64,000 nt of DNA, taken from the NCBI RefSeq assembly GCF_040436345.1, contig NC_133221.1, positions 6,322,663 through 6,386,662 of the forward strand. Reading direction: 5' to 3'. Positions 37,701 to 49,700 of the stretch are shown piece by piece. The notes below the pieces were generated by a model. That model saw nothing but the letters and a program-made list of their open reading frames with translations, ran no database searches and was not told where the DNA came from. The position numbers were made by a program, and so were the translations under genes. The stretch is from Pagrus major (lineage: Eukaryota; Chordata; Actinopteri; Spariformes; Sparidae). How positions within the stretch are numbered: position 1 is the stretch's first letter; each line of letters begins with the position of its first letter.

Positions 37701-40700
37701 TAGCCCTGGTGTGTGATTTTAGATAGCATGCCAGCACTGAGGAAGCAAAAGAGGTGTGGCAATCGTAACATGTAGCATGTAGCTCTAATATGACATATAA
37801 AATGTGCAGTGGGCAGTGCTTCCTGAACTATGGCATACCATGGAAATAACAATAATTTACCGTCCCTGTTAGACGCCAGTCAATCTCGTTCTCTGCTTGA
37901 AAGTGAGCTCTCGGACCACGTTGCCTCCTCAGTTTGCAGACATTTTCGGTTGCTGATCCTCTTCTACAAATTAGCTGCTAACTGCTGCTAGCTGCTTTTA
38001 AGTCTCCCACCGGTGGGGTGCACAAATAATGCATTGTCAAAATGTCACACACCATAAATGTAATGAAGGCAAATGGCGTCTATTCAGTCCAATGAGAATT
38101 GCTCGCCTGGCACAGTTTTCTAGCCTCTGGGTTTACTTCCTGGTTATGTAGCCCACTGAATATACTTCATCAGTAGTGTCTCTGTCTTCTAGCTCAGCCT
38201 GTAAACTTTACTTTTGTATGTCACTTTTTTTGAAGTTCTACAAATATAAAACCTCCATGAATCAACAAATCATTATAGAAAGAGTGATAACTGACCTTGC
38301 TTGCAGATTGAGGTGTCCTGTCAACAGTTTTACAGACTTGGTGCTGTATGGGTTAAATGCTGTTTGGGCAAAAGGGCAATTTTTCGCTGCAGTACCACGA
38401 GTCACCACTGGGCAACATTGGAAGCAAGGCTGAGCGGCGTCCTCACATCCAGGTCTAAATAGTAGCTTCATGGTCTCATCCTGCCAGTTCAGTCTTTCCA
38501 GCCAGATGCTGATTCAGCTCTGTTCCTCCACAACACTGACCTCCCAACACATCCTGAAACCTTTAATAAATCAAATCAATTTTATTCATACAGCCTAAAA
38601 TCCCATTCACATTGCCTCAGGGGGCTTTACAATCAGTACAGTGAGCGACATCCTCTGTCCTTAGACCCTCGATTCGAGTGAGGAAAAAACTTGCCATATT
38701 GAGAAAAAGGCAGGGCGGTGAAACAGAGGCTAACATCTCCTGGCTGTAGCTTAATATTTAATGGACAGCAGTATCGATCTCCTCGAGACAGTTTATTTTA
38801 CAACATGTCAAAGAATTCCTTCCACATGTCTGACAAAGAGCTTTCAGCATCTCAAATTACAGGTAGAGAAGTGGTCGCTACTTGCGGTGAAGAACAGAGA
38901 GTTTCACGTCAGGAAAAAGTTTTTGACCACAAGCCGGTTGACAAGCGCACAACTTTCATGAAAGGAAGTAAGATGTGACGATTCCAAATCAACGCCCGAG
39001 CGTCTGACTGGCTGAAGCATCTCCACTGTGTTTTTGTCCCGCTCTCCATGTGTTTTACATACATGTCGACAGTTCCTGAAGCTGGCTCCTAATGAATGCT
39101 TTGCAAAGCTCCTGAATTATGCAGAGGAATTTTCTGTAAAACAAAAAAAAAAAGTCCCATCAGCTTTGACTTGATAGAATGCAAATTTGTGCATTTCCCT
39201 TAGGCATTTGGGGGGAAAGTAATTAAGCAAAGGACCCTTTGTCTTCACAATGCTTTTTTAAGTCATTTCATCGCAGGATAAGAAGACGATCTGTCAAAAG
39301 GAAAAGCTTTCACGTCCTTTTCAGTGTGTTAACTTTCTCCTAATCTTTTGTTCTTCCAGACATTTTCCTCAAAAGTTTTCCGGTGCAACCGGGAGAGCTG
39401 AAGGACAAACTGTTCATCATTAACGAGGAAGACGGAGGCCTGTCTGATGAGCACATCACCTCTCTGAGGAGGTAGGAATTTGTGCCAAAAAGCGCTGATT
39501 TGCATTCACTCCCGATGGCGTGACAAGTGAAGCTGAGAGGTGAATGACTTTCTGTAGCCCGAGTCTGTGGGCGGTTCATGTGTGTTTTGAATTGGCAGAG
39601 GCAACAAACCCTTTTGGAAACCAGCAGCTTAGCAAATCGTCAACAACAGATGTGAATGCAGGACGAGGAGGAACAGGGGAAACCGCAGCTAGTTCATGTG
39701 AGGAAGACGCACGGCTCGCACGGCAGTCATTCACGGTGTTCTAACACTAAAGAGCAGATGCCAGAACCTTTTACCAGAGCAGCTTACTAATAAAAGTTTT
39801 ATCTGGGGTTATTTATGGAGATGGAAACTATCGACATGCCCTCAGGAATATGAGACTGAAAGTGGGTAAAATGCTTCCTGATTCTTTACCTGCAATTTAC
39901 TCAGCGGCCTCGGAGGCTGACCTCCTGGAAGGCGAGAGTGATCTAATGTGCTGTGTGGAGGATTTTATTTATTCCATGAAAACATAATATATATTTTAAT
40001 GCGCCGTGGTGTAGGCCTGAGGAATACAATCTCTGAAAGAACCACTCCCAACAGGTGCTGCAATATTAATGACCGGTGCTACTCCAGCGGCACGTTGCCC
40101 GGCTCATGAAAAAGTGAACGCCTTGGGGTTTGAGGTCAGAAATGACAGAGGCAGGAAGTCCAATTTAAGACGAGCGGGGGTCAAATTCAGTGCGAGCGAG
40201 TAAATAGCCGCTCCCATCAGCGTCTCGCTGCTTTATAGAAGCTGACGAGGACCATCAGCGCTATTTGGCTTTTAATCACTCGCCTTTCTCCAGGGCACGG
40301 GGAATCCGTGCGATGGCATCAGACCCGAGGGAGGGAGGTAAAAAAAACGTGATGACATAAAGAGGCGAAGGTCAAAATGAGAAAGTGTTTTCTGATAGAG
40401 AAAGGACAACATCCACAGTCGTGACATACATTTTTAAACAGATCTATAGATCTAGAGTTAAGTGTGGTTGATTTTTTCCAGTTGGAAAAATAAGGGCATT
40501 TACATTTAGGCTCATTTATGTTTATTGGATTTTTAAGAGGGAAATCAGCTGGTTCAATAGTGCAGACGAGGAAAACAACTGCATAGTTTAAATGTATTAA
40601 CTTGCCTTAATTCATAGTCGGCCCATCAGCGATGCCAGCAGCAGCAGCTGTGAACTGTCAGTGGCTTTTATCTGTGCTGCTCCTCACCTTTCAACATCAC

Positions 40701-43700
40701 ACGACATAAAAATCAATGAACTATACAATATAGATGAATGCAATTCTTGCACAGTGGTTGCAGTTCTATCAATAATACCAACATCAATGAAATCAATCGA
40801 TTCTGAATATAAAGATAAAGAGTAATTTACACATCAGAATGCCTTTAAAATGTGATTCAGCAGCAGAAATCCAACCCATCACTGTATATACAGTCGACTG
40901 TACAGACACTATATACCTCCAACATGCACTCTTCCCCCTCAGCGATAAAATATTCAGTGTGGCACCAACAGACTTCAGCTCTGGAAGGGAAAGTTTCTGC
41001 TTTCTGAGATTGTTGTCAAGCTTTCCTGTATTCTCTGTGTCGAGGTTTCTTTCTCCGTGTTTATTCTTAACCACATGACCGCTTGTTTCCAGTCTGATGC
41101 GGAGCCTCAGAGCAAAAATATAATCAATATTTCATAATGACAATGTATCAATGACTCTGTGTAATGTGAAAGGGGTCACGCGCAAGGGTGAAGTCTCTGA
41201 GCTCTACGAGCCTAAAAGGTTTTTTGGTTTTCTCACTCGGAGCGTCGTGAACACTGGGCACAAACATGACCTCATATTGATGCATCTATTGCTCTGTAAC
41301 TGCTAACAACTTAACCATATCAACATCTAAGGTGGCACTATTCAACCACCTTGACCACAGATATGTTGGATTTGAGGTCTGGTTATTTTGGGGCATAAAA
41401 ACATTCGGTTAGAGTTGGGGAAAGATTGTGTTTTCGGCTTAAAATACCCACTTTTGTTGCCACAAAGATGACAGGAAAATGTTCCGACAGTCGCTTTAAT
41501 GACCCAGTTTTGCCAAACAGTGGTCTGTTTCACCTCGCCGTCACCTCTGAGATGGAAATTTGCTCTGATGAGCCTGTAACCAAACCCACATACGATGTCA
41601 CAGCACTCTGGGTCACACCTGTACATCACTGCAGCGAGGCGAGAAGTTAAACCATTGGAGAGCAGCAAAGACAAGATTTTCAAGTAGTGTTTGGTTGAAC
41701 ACCTCTGACACTGTTTTAGTCTTTACACACCACACAAATTAACTTAATCTATATGCCAGATTTAGCAATGTGAGATGTGCTCCACAGATGAGATGCCTGG
41801 AAAGAAACGGCTCACTGGCTAGATGAGATTTCCCCATTGTGATATCTACCTTCTTGTAGTTTTATTGAAATGCAGACACAATGGAAGGAACGAGACCATT
41901 AAAGCCTGAAACTTGGTTAGGGTTAGGAAAAGGTCATGTTTTGGTTTAAAGCAGCAATATGTAGGAATTGATACGCTGTGTGATTTGACACCCCTCAGTT
42001 TCTAAGTGTAACACCACTGCCGTAAATACAAATCCAGGGTTTCTGTAACAATATTATCGGCTGTAATGTCAGATAAGCTAACTAGCTTAGTTAGCAGTAG
42101 TTATATTAGCAACGAGTAACGCTATCCGTCCATCGGGAAACTTCATCATCAGGATGATTTTGAAGTCATTTTAAGGTAAAAAAGTTGCATATTGTTGCTT
42201 TAAAAAACATGTGTTGGTCGCTACAAACACGACGGGAGATGTTCTGAGGTCTTCTTAAAAATATCCACTGGTTTCACACTTACAAACGTCTCACCGTCTT
42301 GAACAGTGGTCACTGGCTTGGCAGCCTTCTCGCCTGTAACTCCATCACCATCCCCTGATATGAAAGTCAATATGGTACTTCGGCTTATGACACATATTAA
42401 TGTGAACCTATCAGTGGTTTGCAGAAATGTTAATTGCCAAAAACTGTTTGGGTGTTGTTTGATCAGTTCTGAGCCAAATGTTGTTGAATTTGTGCTCAGA
42501 AATACGTTAAATCATTCTTGGCAACGGAGCCCTACCCTCTTCAAATCAGGGTGACGAGAGGAAAATAAACCACAGGAATCTTAAATGTGAACAGTCTGAT
42601 TGAAAAAATACATTTTCAAGACCTTAAAGCATTTTAAAAACCAAGTCTAGCTCCTAAAAGTCATATTATTATGCTTGTTTTTATGTTCAAGGTACGTCCC
42701 CACCATGGATGACGTGGAAATGTACAAATCCCACAAAGGACCTGTGGAAGAACTGCACATTGTGGACCGCTACATGATGGAGGTACAGTTTTTACAGATT
42801 CTTTTAGGTTTGACCGTGACCTCGGCACATTTAATGCAGCTCCTCATGTTTGTTGAATCTTCACTCACCTGCCTCCTTCTCCTCCTCCTCCTCCTCCTCC
42901 TCCTCCTCATTTACACACTGTGGTTGTCATGACGAGCTCTTAGCATTCATGTGGTTATCACTCTCACAGCACGCCTGTGGTCGTATGACCAGTGTGTGGT
43001 TGGCTAAAGGCTGCAGGAAGATCCCCCTACAGTGCCACTCAGGAATATTTAACACCAGATAAGAGATTTCATATGTTTGATACAGGGCGGCATCTCCTAC
43101 AACCTTCTGGAGAAGCACGCCTTCTGTGTTAGACTGCAGTCGCCCTGAATGCTGCTGAACACACAACACAATCAATCCTCTTTAATGCTGCCACTTAAAG
43201 CAGGTATTCAAATACTGCACTTAATAGGAGCTGAAACTGAAACTCTTAAGATTAAAGGTGATTGCTCTCTCTTTGAGGGGTTTTTTCAAAGAATAATGTT
43301 CGGCAATTTTCAGTCATTTCACACATTTCCCCCCAGAAAAACATTAAATTATTAAAGCAAATGAAAGGGCCGACACATTCGTTTTCGAAGCGTCACAGTT
43401 TAACAATCTTTGGCATCATTATGACTCAGAGTTGGAGTGTTTCCTCCATGAGCCGTATGGGATTGTCAGTCTCTGCTGCTGTCTGTACCACACTGGCGAT
43501 GTGGTTGATCCACCACATTGGTCCAGAAATTGCTTATTGGATTTCTGTGACATATGAGTGGCCGTTTTGGCCAAAAATAGATTCGAATGAATCGCGATCA
43601 TGATCCGCGATATAAACTGCTATAGTTTTTTCACAATTTTGAAATACACTGTAAACTATAGCCAGACCAGAAAAAGCCTATGAATTTCTGTATTTCAGCA

Positions 43701-46700
43701 TATCACCAGAGTAACCACTAGCTGCTGCTAACTGTAGCTGCAGTTGGCTAGTTAGCTCAGTTAGCTGTGCAGCTAGCGGTCCCATCGTAGATACTGAACC
43801 CAGACTGGGGGCTTGGATGCCTGGGTGGAGAAAGATTTCAAGGTCATGACGTCAAATAATGAATTCTTCAAATTCTGTTGTTAATTTGACGTATTTTTAA
43901 AATATTTTACACTAACATTCTTACATATTGGACCTTGAAGATAGTTGTGGGGCGGCTGTAGCTCAGTGGGTAGAGCAGGTGACCAGTGACCAGAAGGTCG
44001 CTGGTTCAAACCCCGGCTCCCCTGGGCGGAACTGAGCTACATGCCGAAGTATCCTTGAGCAAGATACTGAACCCCAAAACTGCTCCTGGCGCGCAGTTGG
44101 CACCTTGTGTGGCAGCCTCTGCCGTCAGAGGGCCCTGCGATGAGCTGGCGACTCATCCAGGGATATACCCTGGCCTCCGCCCTATGTGAACTGGATTTGG
44201 CCCCAGTAACCCGCAACCCGCAATCCCCTGAAAGGGGCGATAAAGCGGCAACATCTCCGCGACCCTCACGGAAAAGCGGTAGATAATGAACTGAACTGAA
44301 GATAGTTGTTCATCTTCCATGTTGCGACAGTAGCTGTTGCTGTTCAGCTTGGAAATGAGATTAATCATCGTCGAGATCTATTACGTTAACTTGACGTAAC
44401 TTTCTGGTTTCTCACCACTTTTCCCTCTTTGTACAACTGCACCTGCCTTCCTCCTTTGCAGCTGTATTAATTACTGCAGCCACTAGAGGGCGCCACCTTA
44501 CAAGAAATGTAAATATGGGTCGTAATGACCTGCTTTCACCATCGACCTATATGGCTGTTTGGGTGGGTTGTGAACATTATACCTGCTAACATGTGATCGC
44601 ATTATCGTTGTGAGCAAGCTAGCACGCTTGCATTAGCACCCCTGTGCCGGCGTACAGCCTCAAAGAGCTTCTAGCACGACTGTAGACTCTAAAGTCTTGT
44701 TTTCCTTCAGACCTAGTATCTGTATTACAGCTCTGAATAATCACTTTCCTCTCAGGCTGTCTGTGGAGGCATCTGAGGACAGATTCTCTGTCATTAAAGA
44801 GATCTGTCAATATATTAGCGTTGAAGCGCTGACCTTTTCCTCCAGATAAAACAAATCATAATCACGCTTTGGGAGGCTTCACTCTGTTACGCTACACTGT
44901 ACATGAGCTCTGTGTATGTTCTTAAATCATGCCTGTCTTGCTTTTCTCCTGCTCGGTACCAAAGCATGAAGAATTCCTTTTTACATCTTAAATCTGACAA
45001 ACAAGACCAGTTTCCAGTTAAAGATCTGAGAAGTGAAATGTTAGGGAATGTTCTTACTTTAAATGCCGCGACAAACGTGTGAACACGGTTTTAGCCAAGG
45101 AAGAGTAAAATTATAACAGTGTTACCTTGGCGTGGAATCAGCGTGATCTGTTAACCTCCTCCCCCCCATTACAAAACATAAATGTGTCAGAAAATGTGAT
45201 AAGAAGAAAGAAAATGGATCTTCTGAGTGTGGAGGATGACACATACTGGCACATTTATTTTTATAAATAGCCAAATGATTACACGGCCTTGATTTCTATC
45301 ACTAATCCTAATATCTCTTCTTAACCATCCGTCAGACCGAGTGCCCTTTGGCTTTTGGGAGATGGCACCTGAGCACGAGCGAGACGGTCTGACAATGTGG
45401 AGTGATTTATTAGAGGTTACCCCGACTCAAAGGTCGACTAGGCAGCTCAGCCAATCGTTTCGAGGTGTCAAGCCTTCAGTTTCTCTATTAAATCAGCCCG
45501 TCGACAGGCCCGCAGCGCTCCACTTTTGCCTGAGGTTATCTCGCCAAAGAACTTGAGCCATGCGAGAACAAACTGCAGCCATCCGATGACTGTATCTTAT
45601 TGCGGCATCTCCCTGCAGCACCGCTTTTTAAATAATTCTGAATAATCACATGGAAATAGGTTGTGTAATGATGTGATAATTGCGCTCTCTTCTGTATACA
45701 CACAGCCCATTACACTCGCATCCTCTCTCTCCGCTACAGATGTGCAACGTCCCCTACCTGAGCACACAGCTCGACCTGCTGCTGACTCTGAGAGAGCTAC
45801 CGACCGGCATGAACGACCTGCAGCCGGTGAGTTTTTACTCGATTCACCTACGGAGTCCAACCAAAGGTCGAATCAGAGGTTTTTAAAGTTTGTTCCATTC
45901 CTACAAAGTTGAAAAAGGGTAAAACCGCAGCCTCCACAGCACATGGTGGAGCACGAAACATGCAAATTTATTCCATAATGCAAATGCTAATGTTCAGTTA
46001 CATCCTGGCTTGAGACATAAATGAAAAGACCATCTGGAAACAAACTGACATTAATACATAAAAGCTTTTTCCCCTTCAGTTGGAGCTTTGTGTTTGAAGT
46101 GGTAGGTGAAGTAGTTTCTTTTCTATTTGCCTGGTGGTTAAGAGTCTTGAAAACAGACAGGCATGAGAGGCACTTTAAGACACCTCGCTCCGTTTGATGA
46201 GGGAAGAAAAAATATGGATCTTAATCAAATCAGGTTCCATTTTTCTGTGCAAAGTTTTTACATTCATCAGAAACCCACTTTGTGGTTTTCACTTCGGAGT
46301 GGAAGAATTCATCAATTCAACTTCATAAAAACTTTTGGTAAAAGACAAACACTCTTAAATGCTCAGTATGTCACTTCTCCCACTATCTCAAACAAAACAT
46401 TGAAAACAAAAGATGGGGTCTGATGATGTCATGACGTATCGTGGGATCGTGGGACAGATGAAGATCTACCTGAGGCGACTCTTTACAAATGTTATGTTGT
46501 GTTGTGACAGTGCTGTGCTTCAAGTCTGGTTAGGTTTCGGCACAGAAACCACTTGGTTATGGTTAGGAATTCATGTTTTGGCTAAAATTCCAACTTTTGC
46601 CGCCTCAAAAATGGCTGAAAAATGTCTTGTTAAAAACACCAGGCTTTGTAGCCGAGAGGACGGCTTGAAATTGTCCTGATGTCTCGTTAAAAATAGTCGG

Positions 46701-49700
46701 TGTTGCATGCCTGACAAATGTCCCGACATTTCATCTAATATATTATTGCCATGAAGATGACTTGAAAATGTTCAAACATCTCATCAAAAATAACTGTTTT
46801 TTTCGCCATAAACACAGCTACCAACAACCTGTTAAAAATACTTGGTGTTGTTGTTACCAACATGTCTGGAAAATGTCCCAAGGTTCTGTAAAATTATGCA
46901 GTTTGTTGCCACAAAGGTGGCTTTAAAATGTCCTCACATCTCATTAAAAATACCCAGTTTTGTCACCTTAAACACGGCTAGAAAATGTTGGGACATCTTG
47001 TTAAAAATATACTGTTTGATTCAACAAAGTTGGCTTGAAAATGTCCTTACATCTCATTAAAAATAGCCAGTTGCTCACCATCAACACCTAAATGTCACCA
47101 ATAACACCCACTTTTGTCGCAAAATAAGAAAAAAATGCACAAAATTACAATATAAGTATAATTTATCTATTAGCTTATTTTTTTCTTAACCTTTCCACAT
47201 GTCGCCTAATGTTTGAGGCCTGGCAGTGCAGCGGATATCACAGGTTCATCATTAGTCAGACTAATCGTTAGTGCTCTTATAGATGTCTGCAGTTTATTGG
47301 CATGGAGGACTGCAGGGTGTGAAGATATTGCAGTCAGTCGAGAATACCTCCCAGCTCTTCTGTTCTTTTTTTCATGTGATTCTCTCAAGCTTCTGTTCCT
47401 TTCAGCATCAGTGCTTCAGCCCTAATCTCCTGTCTGCTGACTGTCTGAGAATGAGGAGAAACAATGGATAAGAATGATGGCACTGTAATCCATTGACTGT
47501 GACAGCAATTTTTCTTTGTCTAAAACGCGGAGAGAAACATATCGTGTGCCAGCGAGATGACAAGACAAGAAAGATTAGCAATTTCATTAAGTTTCAATTT
47601 ACTCTTGGCTTTCTCTCCCCGATGTTGTTTCTCTTCCTACTTGTGACTTAAGATTTATTAAAAAAAAAAAGGCCACTTTTAGATCAAACTTTGGTATTTG
47701 CGTTCAGGTACAAGAAGCATTTTGCTTTCTAATCTACTGTCGACAGCGGAGTGTGGCCCTGTCTCACAATAAAACATGTTCAAACATGGAGAGGTTGGGG
47801 TCCTCTCTGTTGGACAATACTCTAAATCCTTTGATTCTCTGACACCGCAGACTCCTTAAAGCCTGAACATTAAGGAGGATTTACCTCGCCGACTGACAAG
47901 ACAGGGCTTGAGGAGAGAAAATGGAGAAGTCACCAACTGGGAGATGTTTCTCACCTACAATGTGCACTGCCGGTGACACTGACAGGTTTTACGATGCATT
48001 ATCGACTGTTTACCGTGCTCTGTGTGAAGCCATTTCCAAATATAAATATGAGTCAAACACACAGAGGCAAAGTCAGTGATGCGGTAGACAGGAAGAAGTG
48101 CTCAGGACTGGGAGGTGTACTCTGATGTACTGTGTGGAAAAAACTAAATGTAGCTTTTTCAGCAGTTTTGTCGACCGCACCTCCTTTTTCCAATTAAGTC
48201 ACAATGAAACTAGAGTTAGAAAATCTTTAGCTTCTGCAGCTTGATGGAGGTGAAACTGAAAATGTAGCTGGTACACAAGAGGGATTTAAAAGTCAAGTCC
48301 CTCATATTTGATTGCTCAAAAATGAGTGTGGATGCAAATACAGAGCGATATGCAGTGAGGTACTGGGCTGTAGATTTGTTGGCCTTCATCTCGCCCTCAT
48401 GAAGTCCCTTAAGAAAGCTTCTTCCCCGTGACAGAAGTTAAACAGACATGCATTTGTTGAACCGGCCTGTCTTCAGCCAAGTTTTTCATTTATTAATGTT
48501 TGAAAAAATGTCTGAGAAAGCATAAAACCTCACCTTTGTGTCGCGTGTCGGAGTGTGTTCTCGAGTGTGGAATGGGCTCATTGTCGGCCCTCAGCACATC
48601 AGCCCGGCGACGCAGAGATTTGCATTTCCATCTGAACAAGGCTCCCCGCTTGAAGGTGTGTTTGCAACTGATGACGTGCTCGGCTTGGCGTGCTTCAGAG
48701 GAGCGACTGTAAACACTCTTCCTCCTTGCAGCACTATCGGAAAAAGCCGCTCCATTGATTTGGTGGCAACTCACGTTTCATTTCCTAAAATTCTTCACAA
48801 TAAAACTCCTCCGTTATTTAAAGGGTTTTATTATGAAGCAGCAAAATCAAGAAATTCCTGCACAGAAATTAGATGAGTCTAACGCAGCCTAGTCATCAGT
48901 GATAAAATGTCGCCAGTTAACGTTAACGCAAACCACTGATACGTTCACATTTGTACGTGTCATAGGCTACTAATTGAATGTTTATGACCTGACTGTCTTA
49001 ATCGGGAGGTGGAGAGGATGGTGGTGTTGTTAGCAGAGAAAGGGCTGCCAGGACAATGACAATAGTTCGAGATTGGGTTTAGACATAAGCGTGACACCAC
49101 CAGATATTTCTGAGGAGACTGTGAGACAATTTCTAGCCATGTTTGTGAAGTATTTTGAGCCAAAACATGATCTTTTTCAAACCCTAACCAAGTGGTACTT
49201 GTGCCTAAACCTAACCAGATCATCAGCACAGCGTTGTCACAACATGAAATAGAAAATCGAACCAAAAGAAACGCAAAGTTGCAACACAAAGAGATGTAAA
49301 GTCGGGAATTATGCGTATGATTTGGACGGGCATGCTTTGTTTAAGATCTTCTATGGACACCATTCAGGACCGTCTCTGACGGCCTGAATACGTCTTGCCT
49401 CCAACCACATCGTAAGATCAGGAAGTGGTGGAAGAAGTTTTTTGTTTTCATTGTGTCTTTACAGGAATGAGAAACAACATCAGCCTTTAAATTTGTTTGA
49501 TAGTAATTGAATATAGATGTAGCTAATAATTTACTTTTGTAGAGCAACAAAATGTGACGTCCCAGAGAGACATAGTTGATCGTTGAGTCTCATCCCTGGA
49601 TAGTCAAATACTGACGCTTTGGATTGGCAGCTCTGATCGCATGCCGGCCCAAAGCATCAGTATTTAATGAGCTGTGGACTCAACAATCAACTCAACTCCA

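Larger units (their letters stand above)
31938..39359 (+). other. Formin intron 8 (7.4 kb)
   Basis: No coding exon seen. The stretches at 32560-32900 and 37000-37250 look unique; the rest is largely dispersed repeats and microsatellites: a GGT/GGC run at 32634-32662, CA at 34756-34776 and GT at 35391-35419. FH2 reads through without a gap from exon 8 to exon 9, so no exon is missing here. Confidence 0.6.
39472..42691 (+). other. Formin intron 9
   Basis: No exon. Unique-looking, moderately GC-rich blocks at 39870-40340 are possible conserved elements. Dispersed repeats at 41380-41660, 41890-42330. Reading frames here lack splice signals. Confidence 0.5.
42783..45739 (+). other. Formin intron 10
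   Basis: No exon. Contains a (CTC)n run, the SINE at 43949-44296 and a unique-looking block at 45320-45620 just before exon 11. Confidence 0.5.

Noticed and set aside
43949..44020. A tRNA gene
   Set aside because: The A and B boxes belong to a SINE head. The body, tail and target-site duplication show a retroposon, and the same holds for 60311-60385.
46590..47120. CRISPR-like array
   Set aside because: Units are degenerate and contiguous with no unique spacers, and the host is a vertebrate. This is a tandem expansion within a dispersed repeat.
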